Positions 41,757 through 50,922 of a stretch of DNA of 53,826 bases are shown here, piece by piece. The position numbers and the translations under genes are program-made. The DNA is taken from the NCBI GenBank assembly GCA_015492435.1, contig WGFB01000040.1, forward strand, positions 1 to 53,826, given 5' to 3'. Positions within the stretch are counted from its first letter, which is position 1. Every line of letters starts with the position of its first letter. The notes beneath the pieces are model-generated. The model was given only the letters and a program-made list of their open reading frames with translations. It ran no database searches and had not been told where the DNA came from. Source of the DNA: Gammaproteobacteria bacterium (lineage in GTDB: Bacteria > Pseudomonadota > Gammaproteobacteria > SZUA-140).

Positions 41757-43118
41757 ATGGCCCATGACGCCTCCAACCAATCGCTGATGCAGCGTGACCT
41801 GGGCGTGTTGTGGCATCCCTGCACCCAGATGAAGGACCACGAAACCGTGCCGCCCGTCCCCATCCGGCGCGGGGAAGGCGTGTGGCTGGAGGATTTCGAC
41901 GGCAAGCGCTACCTGGACGCCATCAGTTCCTGGTGGGTAAATCTGTTTGGCCACGCCAATCTGGACATCAACCGCGCCCTGGTGGAGCAGATGTCCACCT
42001 TGGAGCATGTCATTCTCGCCGGCTTCACCCACGAGCCCGCCGTGGAACTGGCCGAACGCCTGGTGAGGATCACCCCTCCCGCCCTGACACGCTGCTTCTA
42101 TGCCGACAACGGCTCCTCCGCCGTGGAGGTGGCCCTCAAGATGAGCTACCACTACTGGCGCAACCAGGGCCAGAAAGGGAAGACCCGCTTCATCACCCTG
42201 GCCAACAGCTATCACGGCGAGACCCTGGGCGCCCTCGCCGTGGGGAATGTTCCCCTCTATAAGGAAACCTACGAACCGCTGCTGATGGACACCCTCTCCG
42301 TGGCCTCGCCCGACTGCTATCAGCGTGAGCCCGGTGAATCCTGGGCGGCGTGCTCGCGGCGCCTGTTCGCGGACATGCGCCGCACGCTGGAACGGCACGC
42401 CGGCGAGGTATGCGCCGTCATCGTGGAGCCCCTGGTGCAGTGTGCCGGCAATATGCGCATGTATGATCCCGTCTACCTGCGCCTGCTCCGCGAGGCCTGC
42501 GACGAATTCGGCGTGCACCTCATCGCCGACGAGATCGCCGTGGGCTTCGGCCGCACGGGCACCCTGTTCGCCTGCGAGCAGGCCGGCATCAGCCCCGACC
42601 TCATGTGCCTCTCCAAGGGCCTGACGGGCGGATATCTGCCCCTGTCCGTGACCCTGTCCACCGAGAACATCTATCAGGCCTTCTACGACGACTACCAGAA
42701 CCTGACCGCCTTTCTCCATTCCCACAGCTATACGGGCAACCCCCTGGGCTGCCGCGCCGCGCTGGCGACGCTCGACATCTTCCAGCGTGACGATGTCATC
42801 ACCGCCAACAAGGCGCTGGCGCGCCGCATGGCCGGGGCCACGGCCCATTTCGGGGAGCACCCTCATGTGGCGGAGGTGAGGCAGACGGGCATGATCCTGG
42901 CCATCGAAATGGTGCGGGACAAGGCCAGCCGCACGCCCTTTCCCTGGCAGGAACGCCGCGGCAGGCGCGCCTATCTCCACGCCCTGCGGAAGGGCGTGCT
43001 GCTGCGCCCCCTGGGTGATGTGATCTATTTCATGCCGCCCTACGTGATTAATGAAGAAGAAATCCTGCTCATGGCGGACGCGGCCTGGGAGGGCATCCAG
43101 TTGGCCACGCGGGACTGA
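41757..43118 (+). CDS. bioA: Adenosylmethionine-8-amino-7-oxononanoate aminotransferase
   Basis: BioA converts KAPA to DAPA with SAM as amino donor in biotin synthesis. The product has 453 residues. It shows LWHPCTQMKDHE, the SSWWVNLFGHAN start typical of BioA, HGETLGALAVGN, and the PLP lysine in SKGLTGGYLPLSV. It is not with bioBFHCD and is cotranscribed instead with rsmE. BirA in this window (35128) is its likely regulator, but I did not identify an operator upstream. Confidence 0.94.
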   Translation: MAHDASNQSLMQRDLGVLWHPCTQMKDHETVPPVPIRRGEGVWLEDFDGKRYLDAISSWWVNLFGHANLDINRALVEQMSTLEHVILAGFTHEPAVELAERLVRITPPALTRCFYADNGSSAVEVALKMSYHYWRNQGQKGKTRFITLANSYHGETLGALAVGNVPLYKETYEPLLMDTLSVASPDCYQREPGESWAACSRRLFADMRRTLERHAGEVCAVIVEPLVQCAGNMRMYDPVYLRLLREACDEFGVHLIADEIAVGFGRTGTLFACEQAGISPDLMCLSKGLTGGYLPLSVTLSTENIYQAFYDDYQNLTAFLHSHSYTGNPLGCRAALATLDIFQRDDVITANKALARRMAGATAHFGEHPHVAEVRQTGMILAIEMVRDKASRTPFPWQERRGRRAYLHALRKGVLLRPLGDVIYFMPPYVINEEEILLMADAAWEGIQLATRD

Positions 43119-43122
43119 GGCC

Positions 43123-43869
43123 GTGCGCGTTCCCCGAATCTATCACCCCGCCTCCATGCGCCGCGGAGAAACGTGCCGTCTCGACGAGCGCGCCACCCGG
43201 CATGTGGTGAGCGTCCTGCGCCTGCGCCCCGGCGCGCCCGTGATATTGTTCAACGGCAGAGGCGGGGAATATCTGGGCACCCTCACCCAGGCCTCGCGCC
43301 ATGGGGCCGGGGTGCGTATCGATACGTTTCAGCCTGTGGCGGTGGAATCTCCAATCCACATCATCCTGGCTCAGGGCATCTCCCGGGGTGAGCGCATGGA
43401 TTACACCCTGCAGAAGGCCGTGGAACTGGGGGTTGCGGACATCAATCCCCTGCTGACCGAGCGGTGCACGGTCAAACTGGCGGGAGAGCGCCTAGAAAAA
43501 CGCCACCAGCACTGGCGAGGCGTCATCGTGCATGCCAGCGAGCAAAGCGGCCGCGACCGTATCCCCGGCCTCGCGCCCGCCAGGACGTTTTTCCAGTGGC
43601 TGGCGCTGCCACATGAGGGAGAATGCATCTTTCTGGATCCGGAGGCCACCCGCACCCTGACCGAGCTGCAACGCCCAAGCAAGCCGCTGACCCTGGTAAT
43701 CGGCCCGGAAGGCGGCCTCGCACCGGAAGAAAAGAGACAACTGGAAAAACACGGCTTCCGGGCGGTGCGCCTGGGACCACGCATCCTGCGCACGGAAACC
43801 GCCGGAATGGCGGCCCTGGCGGTCATACAAGCGCTCTGGGGAGATTTCGCCCCCGCCCCTCGGGCCTGA
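43123..43869 (+). CDS. rsmE: 16S rRNA m3U1498 methyltransferase RsmE
   Basis: RsmE methylates N3 of U1498 in 16S rRNA. The product has 248 residues with a SPOUT knot. Conserved parts are RATRHVVSVLRLRPG, KAVELGVADINPLLTERC, LVIGPEGGLAPEEKRQ and LGPRILRTETA. The GTG at 43123 follows the bioA stop by 4 bp, with GAGG overlapping that stop region. Confidence 0.94.
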   Translation: MRVPRIYHPASMRRGETCRLDERATRHVVSVLRLRPGAPVILFNGRGGEYLGTLTQASRHGAGVRIDTFQPVAVESPIHIILAQGISRGERMDYTLQKAVELGVADINPLLTERCTVKLAGERLEKRHQHWRGVIVHASEQSGRDRIPGLAPARTFFQWLALPHEGECIFLDPEATRTLTELQRPSKPLTLVIGPEGGLAPEEKRQLEKHGFRAVRLGPRILRTETAGMAALAVIQALWGDFAPAPRA

Positions 43870-43963
43870 AATCTCCATACAGAACAACCTGTTAATCACC
43901 ACCGTGATTCTGCCCCGGGAATCGGGGATAATACGCACACCAGCCAACCGTGGTGGACTACAC

Positions 43964-45262
43964 ATGCGCATCGAACACTTGCACCCCGTTCCCCATCTGA
44001 CCACCGCCCTGCGCGGCCCCCTGGAGCGTATCGAAAGCCACCTCCTCGCCTGTCAGGCGGACATCGAAGCCTGGTTCCGCCAGCAATGGCTGACCACCAC
44101 GGCGCCCTTCTATGCCTCCGTGGACCTGCGTAATGCCGGGTTCAAACTCGCGCCCGTGGACACCAACCTGTTTCCCGCCGGTTTCAACAACCTCAGCGCC
44201 GACCTCCTGCCCCTGTGCATCCAGGCCATCCAGTCGGCCTTCGAGCGCATCTGCCCGGAGGCGCGCCAGGTATTGCTGATCCCGGAGAACCACACCCGCA
44301 ACACCTATTACCTGGAGAGCCTGGCGACCCTGCAGGACATCATCCGCAAGGCCGGTTATACGGTGCGCATCTGTTCGCTCATCGAATCCCTGACGGCGCC
44401 CGAGCGCATCGACCTGCCCTCCGGGCGCAACATCCTCCTCGAGCCCATCCAACGCCGCGGCGACCGCCTGGTGCTGGACGACTTCGATCCCTGCATGATC
44501 CTCCTCAACAACGACCTGTCCTCGGGGCGGCCGGCCATCCTGGAGGGACTGGAGCAGACCATCGTGCCCCCCCTGGAGCTGGGCTGGGCCAACCGCCTCA
44601 AGTCCGACCACTTCGCCCGCTACCAGGAGGTGGCGCGGGAATTCGCCGCCCTCATCGACATTGACCCGTGGCTCATCTCGCCGCAGTTCCTCAAGTGCGG
44701 CGAGATCAATTTCATGAAGCGCTCGGGCGAGGAGTGCCTGGAACAGAACGTGAGCGCCCTGCTGGAGTCCATCCAGCGCAAATACGACCAGTACGGTCTC
44801 GACCACCGGCCTTTCGTGGTCATCAAGGCCGATGCCGGCACCTACGGCATGGGGGTCATGACCGTGCACTCGGCGGACGAGGTGCGCGCCCTGAACCGCA
44901 AGCAGCGCACCCGCATGGCCGCCTCCAAGGGCGGCATGGAGACCACCCGGGTCATCCTCCAGGAGGGGGTCTACACCTTCGAGACCTGGGGCGACAGCCA
45001 GGCGGTCACCGAGCCCGTGGTATACATGATCGACCACTTCGTGGTGGGCGGCTTCTACCGCGTGCACACGCGGCGCGGCGCCAACGAGAACCTCAACGCC
45101 CCGGGCATGCACTTCGAGCCCCTCGCCTTCGCCGAGCCCTGCACCACGCCCGACCTCAGCAAGGCGCCGGACGCCAATCCCAACCGCTTCTATGCCTATG
45201 GGGTGATCGCACGCCTGGCGCTGCTGGCCGCGGCCCGGGAACAGGCGGCGTTGCGGGCTTGA
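43964..45262 (+). CDS. gshA: Glutamate-cysteine ligase, Acidithiobacillus-type
   Basis: This enzyme makes gamma-glutamylcysteine, the first step of glutathione synthesis. The product has 432 residues and belongs to the TIGR02049 group, not the E. coli GshA family. Recognisable parts are ASVDLRNAGFKLAPVDTNLF, PAGFNNLSADLLPL, IPENHTRNTYYLE and the ATP-grasp-like FVVIKADAGTYGMGVMTV. The ATG at 43964 has GGTGGA upstream; an ATG at 43904 would extend it by 20 residues. gshB follows 11 bp later. Confidence 0.92.
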   Translation: MRIEHLHPVPHLTTALRGPLERIESHLLACQADIEAWFRQQWLTTTAPFYASVDLRNAGFKLAPVDTNLFPAGFNNLSADLLPLCIQAIQSAFERICPEARQVLLIPENHTRNTYYLESLATLQDIIRKAGYTVRICSLIESLTAPERIDLPSGRNILLEPIQRRGDRLVLDDFDPCMILLNNDLSSGRPAILEGLEQTIVPPLELGWANRLKSDHFARYQEVAREFAALIDIDPWLISPQFLKCGEINFMKRSGEECLEQNVSALLESIQRKYDQYGLDHRPFVVIKADAGTYGMGVMTVHSADEVRALNRKQRTRMAASKGGMETTRVILQEGVYTFETWGDSQAVTEPVVYMIDHFVVGGFYRVHTRRGANENLNAPGMHFEPLAFAEPCTTPDLSKAPDANPNRFYAYGVIARLALLAAAREQAALRA

Positions 45263-45273
45263 CTCAACACCCC

Positions 45274-46218
45274 ATGACCAGGATCGGTGTCATCATGGAC
45301 CCCATCGGGTCCATCAATCCGAAAAAGGACAGCACCCTGGCCATGATGCTGGAGGCACAGCGCCGGGGCTGGGAACTTCAGTACATGGAGCTGGCGGACC
45401 TCCATCTGCGCGACGGCCGGGTTCACGCCCATATGCAGGCCCTGACCGTCTACGACGACGAAGCGCACTGGTTCGACCGCGGCGCGCGCACGGAACGCCC
45501 CCTCGGCGACCTGGATGTGATCCTGATGCGCAAGGACCCGCCCATCGACATGGAGTACATGTACGCCTCCCACCTGCTGGAGATCGCCGAGAGGGAGGGC
45601 GTGCGGGTGGTCAACCGCCCCCGGTCCCTGCGCGACGTCAACGAAAAGCTCTACACGGCCTGGTTCCCGCAATGCACCCCGCCCACTCTGGTGACCCGCA
45701 GCGGGCAGCAGATCCGCGCCTTTCTCGACGAACACGACGACATCATCGTCAAGCCCCTGTACGCCATGGGCGGGGAATCCGTGTTCCGCGTCAATCATCA
45801 CAATCCCAACGTCAATGTCATCATCGAGATCATGACGGCGCGTGGCCAGCGTTTCGCCATGGCGCAGCGCTACATCCCCGAGATTCTCAATGGAGACAAG
45901 CGCATTCTCATGATCGGCGGGGAACCCGTGCCCTACGCCCTGGCGCGCATCCCGGCGCCGGGCGAGACCCGCGCCAACCTGGCCACGGGCGGCACCGGGG
46001 AGGGCGTGGCCCTCAGCGAGCGCGACCGCTGGATCTGCGGCCAGGTGGGCCCCATGCTGCGCGAGAAGGGCCTGCTGTTCGTGGGCCTGGACGTGATCGG
46101 CGATTATCTCACCGAGATCAATGTCACCAGCCCTACCTGCATCCGTGAACTGGACCGCCTCTACGGCCTCAATATCAGCGCCCTGCTCATGGACCGCATC
46201 GAGAAGGAACTGGCATGA
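45274..46218 (+). CDS. gshB: Glutathione synthase
   Basis: GshB adds glycine to gamma-glutamylcysteine using ATP. The product has 314 residues, matching E. coli (316). It has GVIMDPIGSINPKKDSTLAM, ILMRKDPPIDMEYMYA, the ATP-grasp loop VKPLYAMGGESVFRV and TEINVTSPTCIRELDRL. The ATG at 45274 is the conserved start; the open frame further upstream overlaps gshA out of frame. It leads into the conserved tonB-yqgE-ruvX-pyr block after three inserted genes. Confidence 0.96.
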   Translation: MTRIGVIMDPIGSINPKKDSTLAMMLEAQRRGWELQYMELADLHLRDGRVHAHMQALTVYDDEAHWFDRGARTERPLGDLDVILMRKDPPIDMEYMYASHLLEIAEREGVRVVNRPRSLRDVNEKLYTAWFPQCTPPTLVTRSGQQIRAFLDEHDDIIVKPLYAMGGESVFRVNHHNPNVNVIIEIMTARGQRFAMAQRYIPEILNGDKRILMIGGEPVPYALARIPAPGETRANLATGGTGEGVALSERDRWICGQVGPMLREKGLLFVGLDVIGDYLTEINVTSPTCIRELDRLYGLNISALLMDRIEKELA

Positions 46219-46282
46219 GCATTGCTGTGTCCCATGGTATATGCCGTTCTTCATATACACGCCCTCCCGGGCAAGACACCGC

Positions 46283-47344
46283 ATGACGTCAATATCCCGG
46301 CGCATACTGGCCATGGCCCTCGTGGCCGTGCTGCCACTGCTCACCCTGTCGTGCAGCGAAACGCCGCCCCCGCAACAGCACCACAAGACCCAGTTCATGG
46401 CCCTCGGCACCCTGGTGACCGTCAGCCTGTGGGGCGTGGACGAGGATGACGCCGCCGAAGCCGTCAGGACGGTGGAGGACGAACTCAACCGCATCCACAA
46501 GACCTGGCATGCCTGGCAGCCCAGCACCCTGACGGAAATCAACGCCGCCCTGGCCGCCGGCAAGACCTACAGCGCGGATCCGCCCACCCTGGCCCTGCTG
46601 CGCAAGGCCCAGGACCTGGCCCATCGCAGCGGCCAGTTGTTCGATCCCGCCATCGGCAAGCTCGTCGCCCTGTGGGGATTCCAGAGCGACGACCGTCCCG
46701 ACGCCCCGCCGCCGGCGCGGGCCGACATCGAGCGCCTGCTGGCGAACCTGCCCGACATGAACGACCTGGTCATCTCGGGCGACTCCCTGAGCAGCACCAA
46801 CCGCGACCTGAAACTCGACCTGGGCGGCTTCGCCAAGGGCTATGCCGTGGACCAGGCCATCGAGCGCCTGCGCGCCCTGGGCATCGACAACGCCATCGTC
46901 AACGCCGGCGGCGACCTGCGCGCCATCGGCGCCCATGGGGAACGCCCCTGGCGCATCGGCATCCGTGACCCGCAATCGGCCGGCGTCATCGCCACCGTGG
47001 ACACCCAGGGGGACGAGAGCGTCTTCACCTCCGGCAACTATGAACGCTTCTTCACCTGGGACGGGGTGCGCTATCACCACATCATCGACCCGCGCACGGG
47101 TTACCCCGCCACCGGCACGGTCTCGGCCACGGTCATCCACCGCGACGCCAGCACCGCCGATGCCGCCGCCACCGCCCTGCTCATCGCCGGCCCCGGCAAG
47201 TGGCGCAGGGTCGCCCGCGACATGGGCGTCACCCAGGTAATGCTCATCGATGAAGACATGCACGTAACCATGACCCCGGAGATGGAGCAGCGCGTCTATT
47301 TCCGGACCGAGACGCCGCCGCAAGTGACCGTGAGCGAGCCATGA
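46283..47344 (+). CDS. apbE: ApbE FAD:protein FMN transferase, lipoprotein
   Basis: ApbE attaches FMN from FAD to threonine residues of exported flavoproteins such as NqrB, NqrC and RnfG. The product has 353 residues with a lipoprotein signal ending LLTLSC (Cys24). Conserved parts are LDLGGFAKGYAVDQAIE, NAGGDLRAIG and the Mg/FAD-site YHHIIDPRTGYPA. No Nqr or Rnf gene is in the window. It overlaps the following NusG_II gene by 4 bp (ATGA). Confidence 0.95.
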   Translation: MTSISRRILAMALVAVLPLLTLSCSETPPPQQHHKTQFMALGTLVTVSLWGVDEDDAAEAVRTVEDELNRIHKTWHAWQPSTLTEINAALAAGKTYSADPPTLALLRKAQDLAHRSGQLFDPAIGKLVALWGFQSDDRPDAPPPARADIERLLANLPDMNDLVISGDSLSSTNRDLKLDLGGFAKGYAVDQAIERLRALGIDNAIVNAGGDLRAIGAHGERPWRIGIRDPQSAGVIATVDTQGDESVFTSGNYERFFTWDGVRYHHIIDPRTGYPATGTVSATVIHRDASTADAAATALLIAGPGKWRRVARDMGVTQVMLIDEDMHVTMTPEMEQRVYFRTETPPQVTVSEP

Positions 47345-47700
47345 CCCGGGCGGATATCATCGTCGTCGCCTTCACCCTGGCCCTGCTGCCCTTCCTGTAC
47401 GGCACCTTCTGGAACCGCCAGGGCCCGGCCGACACCGCCCTCATCATCGACGAGAGCGGCCGCGAATTCAGCGTGCCCCTGGACTCCGGCCAGCAACTGC
47501 GCATCGACGGCCCGCTGGGGGTGAGCGTCCTCGAGATCGCGGACGGGCGCATCCGCTTCCTGGACTCGCCGTGCCGCGGCAAGCAATGCATTCATTCGGG
47601 ATGGCTGGACGAGAGCGGCGAGTTCGCCGCCTGTCTGCCCAACCGGGTCAGCGTGGCCGTGAGCGGCGGCGAACCCCTCTACGACAGCATCAATTTTTGA
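47341..47700 (+). CDS. NusG_II-domain membrane protein
   Basis: This 119-residue protein has one N-terminal transmembrane helix (about 5-22, DIIVVAFTLALLPFLYG) followed by an extracytoplasmic NusG_II domain with the family pattern ADGRIRFLDSPCRGKQCIHS and LPNRVSVAVSGG. Despite the name, this family has no shown role in transcription. It is encoded next to apbE and Gx-transporter genes in many bacteria. Function is unknown. Confidence 0.85.
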   Translation: MTRADIIVVAFTLALLPFLYGTFWNRQGPADTALIIDESGREFSVPLDSGQQLRIDGPLGVSVLEIADGRIRFLDSPCRGKQCIHSGWLDESGEFAACLPNRVSVAVSGGEPLYDSINF

Positions 47701-47747
47701 TCCAGTGCAGAGAAAACAGGGCTCACAAGATGACATCATCGATCTAT

Positions 47748-47899
47748 TGCCCCGGCGGGTATGCCGGAGGGGTCGACTCGCGAAGGCCTCCCGCGGGGCG
47801 GAATCAGGCGGATCACCGGAGCGCAGCGACTTGATCCGCCCCGCCCCGCGGGAGAAAAGCCGCAGCGCCGGAGACCCCTCCGGCATACCCGCCGGGGCA
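47748..47899. repeat. 152-bp palindromic element
   Basis: Perfect 27-bp arms begin TGCCCCGGCGGGTATGC (47748-47774) and end with the complement GCATACCCGCCGGGGCA (47873-47899). Inside, CCCGCGGGGCGGAATCAGG and GATCCGCCCCGCCCCGCGGG form a second imperfect pair. It fills most of the 245-bp gap between the NusG_II and Gx-transporter genes. Confidence 0.75.
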
Positions 47900-47945
47900 T
47901 ACCACGGAACAAGCCCTTCGTGGTAAAAAGACCAACTGACCGATC

Positions 47946-48485
47946 ATGAAACCCGAAACAGAACACAGCGTCATCACCATCGAGACCACCCGCCAGGATC
48001 ACCGTATCGCCTGGCTGACGGCGCTGGCCATCACCATCCACATCGCGGAGAGCGTGCTGCCCAGCCCCCTGCCCGGCGTCAAGCCCGGTCTCGCCAACGT
48101 GGTCACCATCGCCGTGCTGATGCTGTACGGCTGGCCCACGGCGGTGTGGGTGTCCCTGCTGCGCGTGCTGGTGGGCAGCATCCTCATCGGCACCTTCCTC
48201 ACCCCTACGTTCACCCTCAGCCTGGCCGGCGCCATAAGCAGCCTGCTGGTGCTGGGCCTGGGCACCCTGCTGCCGGGGCGCGGCCTGGGCCCCATCGGCT
48301 ACTCACTGCTCGCCGCCCTGGCCCACATGGCGGGGCAGTTCATGGTGGCCTACTGGCTGTTCATCCCCCACCAGGGCCTGTTCGGCCTGCTGCCCGTGCT
48401 CATGACCATGGCCGCCCTGTTCGGCCTGGTGAGCGGCCTCATCGTCATGGCCATGATGAAGAAACTGGAGGACAAGCGGCCATGA
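47946..48485 (+). CDS. Gx transporter family protein (HepI/ECF S-component-like)
   Basis: This 179-residue integral membrane protein has about five or six helices, rich in Gly and Leu. Typical parts are LPSPLPGVKPGLANVVTIAV, LRVLVGSILIGTFLTPTFTL and LAGAISSLLVLGLGTLLPG. It matches the Gx-transporter family, often mislabelled heptaprenyl diphosphate synthase component I, and resembles ECF S-components. Its substrate is unknown; a flavin or electron carrier is possible given apbE nearby. It overlaps the tonB gene by 4 bp. Confidence 0.83.
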   Translation: MKPETEHSVITIETTRQDHRIAWLTALAITIHIAESVLPSPLPGVKPGLANVVTIAVLMLYGWPTAVWVSLLRVLVGSILIGTFLTPTFTLSLAGAISSLLVLGLGTLLPGRGLGPIGYSLLAALAHMAGQFMVAYWLFIPHQGLFGLLPVLMTMAALFGLVSGLIVMAMMKKLEDKRP

Positions 48486-49366
48486 GCGCCTACGCGCCCC
48501 GGCCCCGCTTCACCTCCACGGACCGCCTCGGCCTCACCCTGCTGGTGGCCGTCATTCTCCATGCCATTTTCATTCTGGGGGTTTCCTTCAAACCGGACCT
48601 GCTCAAGGCGAAGGACAGCAAGCACCCCCCCATCGAGATCACCCTGGTGCACCAGCGCAGCGAGGAGGCCCCGGAGGAGGCCGAAATGCTCGCCCAGGCC
48701 AACCTGGAGGGCGGCGGCAATACGGACGAGCAGGTGCGTCCTTCCACCCCGGCCTCGACGCCCATCCCCCCCGACCGCCCGGGCCAGTCCACGGAGATCA
48801 GCCTTGCCGCCGGGCCACCGCCCCAGCCCCAGGCGCCGCGGGACGAGCCGCTCACCCGCGACGAGGCCGCCAGGAAAATGCGCCGGGAACAGGCTGACCC
48901 CGCCGAGAAGCAACCCCTCACCGCGGCGGAACTTATCAAGCTCAGCATGGAAATGGCCAATCTCAGCGCGGAAATCGACCGCGACATGCAGGCCTACGCA
49001 AAACGCGCCAAGCACCGCTACATCTCCTCCCAGGCGCGGGAATACCGCGACGCCGCCTATCTGGACGCCTGGCGCACCAAGATAGAGCGTATCGGCAACC
49101 TCAACTACCCCGAGGAGGCCAAGCGCAAGAACATCTCGGGCAGCCTCATTCTCGACGTGGCCATCAATGCCAATGGCACCATCAACGCCATTACGGTACT
49201 GCGTTCCTCGGGAAAAAAGGTCCTGGATGATGCCGCCATTCGCATCGTGCGCCTGGCCGCCCCCTTCGCCCCCTTCCCCGACGCCCTGCGCAAGGACACC
49301 GACGTCCTGCACATCACCCGCACCTGGCAGTTCCTCAACAACAACCGCCTGCAAACGGGACGCTGA
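48482..49366 (+). CDS. tonB: TonB-family energy transducer
   Basis: This 294-residue protein has one N-terminal transmembrane helix (about 16-34, LGLTLLVAVILHAIFILGV, including the His typical of TonB). A Pro-rich periplasmic linker (PPQPQAPRDEP) and a C-terminal TonB domain follow (YPEEAKRKNISGSLILDVAI and the ending TRTWQF). TonB passes proton-motive-force energy from ExbBD to outer-membrane receptors. No exbB/exbD is adjacent. The gene sits in the conserved gshB-tonB-yqgE-ruvX order. Confidence 0.92.
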   Translation: MSAYAPRPRFTSTDRLGLTLLVAVILHAIFILGVSFKPDLLKAKDSKHPPIEITLVHQRSEEAPEEAEMLAQANLEGGGNTDEQVRPSTPASTPIPPDRPGQSTEISLAAGPPPQPQAPRDEPLTRDEAARKMRREQADPAEKQPLTAAELIKLSMEMANLSAEIDRDMQAYAKRAKHRYISSQAREYRDAAYLDAWRTKIERIGNLNYPEEAKRKNISGSLILDVAINANGTINAITVLRSSGKKVLDDAAIRIVRLAAPFAPFPDALRKDTDVLHITRTWQFLNNNRLQTGR

Positions 49367-49427
49367 CAGGCCCGCTCTTGCGGGCATGACACTTGTAACA
49401 GCCTCCTCAGTAGCCGATACTAGAGTC

Positions 49428-49991
49428 ATGACAGCAATGGCCTCCCTTAGCAATCATTTCCTGATTGCCATGCCCAGCCTCAAGGACCCCAATTTCTTCC
49501 ACGGTGTCACCTATCTGTGCGAGCACAACGAGGAGGGAGCCATGGGCATCATGATCAACCGCCCCCTGGACATCGACCTGGCCGAAGTGCTGGGACAGAT
49601 GAACATCGCCTTCCAGCAGCCCGGCATCGGCGAACGCCCCATCCTGCTGGGCGGCCCCGTGCAATGTGAGCGGGGATTCGTGCTGCACAAGCCTCACGGC
49701 GCCTGGGAAGCCACCCTGAAGGTCACGGAGCATATCGGCATCACCTCGTCGCGGGATGTGCTGGAGGCCCTGGCGCGCGGCCAAGGCCCCGATGAGTGCC
49801 TCATCGCCCTGGGCTACGCGGGCTGGGCGCCGGGCCAGTTGGAACAGGAAATGGCGCAGAATGCCTGGCTGAGCGTGCCCGCCGACGAGGCCATACTCTT
49901 CCACACCCCCTTCGAGCAACGCTGGGAAATGGCCGCCGCCCTTACCGGCGTCGATATCAACCGCCTGTCCAGCGACATCGGGCACGCATGA
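49428..49991 (+). CDS. yqgE: YqgE/AlgH family protein
   Basis: This 187-residue protein is of the UPF0301/AlgH family, named in Pseudomonas as a transcriptional regulator but without a settled mechanism. Conserved parts are LSNHFLIAMPSLKDPNFFHG, VTYLCEHNEEGAMGIMINRP, LGGPVQCERGFVLH and LGYAGWAPGQLEQE. ATG 49428 or 49437 may start it. It overlaps ruvX by 4 bp. Confidence 0.93.
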   Translation: MTAMASLSNHFLIAMPSLKDPNFFHGVTYLCEHNEEGAMGIMINRPLDIDLAEVLGQMNIAFQQPGIGERPILLGGPVQCERGFVLHKPHGAWEATLKVTEHIGITSSRDVLEALARGQGPDECLIALGYAGWAPGQLEQEMAQNAWLSVPADEAILFHTPFEQRWEMAAALTGVDINRLSSDIGHA

Positions 49992-50416
49992 CCGCATGCC
50001 ACACCCTGCTCGCCTTTGATTTCGGCAGCAAAAAGATCGGCATCGCCGTGGGGCAGGAACTCACCCGCACCGCCCGCCCCCTCACCATCCTCAGGAACAT
50101 TGGCGGCAAACCCGACTGGGCGGGCATCACCCGCCTCATCGGCGAATGGCGTCCCGACGCCCTGGTGGTGGGCCTGCCCCTCAACATGGACGGCACCGGG
50201 CAGGCCATGACCCGCGCCGCAAAACGATTCGCAAACCAGTTGCGGGGGCGTTATCATCTACCCGTGTTTCAAGCGGATGAAAGACTGTCCACGAGAGCCG
50301 CGCAGCAGATGATCAGAGAGCGCGGCGGCGCGGAACCCCGTGAAGGCGTGGATGCGCTGGCGGCACAGTTGATACTGGAGACCTTTTTCGGTGAGAATCC
50401 GCCGGGAGAAACATGA
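49988..50416 (+). CDS. ruvX: Putative Holliday-junction resolvase / pre-16S rRNA nuclease RuvX (YqgF)
   Basis: This 142-residue RNase H-fold nuclease shows [15 protein letters not shown] (first catalytic Asp), [16 protein letters not shown], and Glu/Asp residues in [13 protein letters not shown]. coli YqgF processes the 5' end of 16S rRNA, and homologues cut Holliday junctions. It overlaps both neighbours by 4 bp. Confidence 0.94.
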   Translation: MTACHTLLAFDFGSKKIGIAVGQELTRTARPLTILRNIGGKPDWAGITRLIGEWRPDALVVGLPLNMDGTGQAMTRAAKRFANQLRGRYHLPVFQADERLSTRAAQQMIRERGGAEPREGVDALAAQLILETFFGENPPGET

Positions 50417-50922
50417 ACACTGCCCCATCCGACATCGACGCCCTGCTCAACGGCATGTCCGCGCGCCTGGCGGCCCTGCTGGCGGAACGCGGTGTCTCCG
50501 AGCCCGTGATGGTGGGCATACACACGGGGGGCGTGTGGGTGGCGCAGCGCCTTCATGAACTGCTGGAACTGACCAGCCCCCTCGGCGAACTGGACATCTC
50601 CTTCTACCGTGACGACTTCACGCGCATCGGCGTCAACCCCCAGGTCAGGCCCTCGCGCATTCCCCTCGACATCGAGGGGCGGCACATCATCCTGGTGGAC
50701 GACGTGCTCTACACCGGGCGCACCATCCGCGCCGCCCTCAACGAGCTGTTCGACTACGGCCGCCCGGCCTCCGTGATCCTGGTGGTGCTCGCCGAGCGCA
50801 ACGGCCGTGAACTGCCCATCCAGGCCGACGTGGCGGGCCGGCACATCGACCTGCCGCCGCACCGGCACATCAAGCTGCAGGGTCCCAGCCCCCTGGAACT
50901 GAAGACCGGGGAGGCGCCGTGA
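50413..50922 (+). CDS. pyrR: PyrR bifunctional pyr regulator / uracil phosphoribosyltransferase
   Basis: This 169-residue PRTase-fold protein has the PRPP loop [19 protein letters not shown] and [14 protein letters not shown]. In Gram-positives PyrR binds pyr mRNA to cause attenuation. Here no attenuator or leader is visible, because yqgE, ruvX and pyrR overlap one another, so enzymatic or other regulatory action is possible. The next gene, pyrB, starts at a GTGA overlap. Confidence 0.93.
   Translation: MNTAPSDIDALLNGMSARLAALLAERGVSEPVMVGIHTGGVWVAQRLHELLELTSPLGELDISFYRDDFTRIGVNPQVRPSRIPLDIEGRHIILVDDVLYTGRTIRAALNELFDYGRPASVILVVLAERNGRELPIQADVAGRHIDLPPHRHIKLQGPSPLELKTGEAP

Noticed and set aside
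44668..46218. An upstream-extended start for gshB inside gshA
   Set aside because: The first 200 residues would be a wrong-frame translation of gshA. The conserved MTRIGVIMDPI begins at 45274.
47296..47886. A 196-codon minus-strand open frame spanning the palindrome
   Set aside because: Half of it is antisense to NusG_II and the rest is the palindrome. There is no recognisable domain or ribosome site.
50413..50922. A PyrR-controlled attenuator upstream of pyrB
   Set aside because: yqgE, ruvX, pyrR, pyrB and pyrC' overlap by 4 bp each, leaving no leader region for an attenuator.
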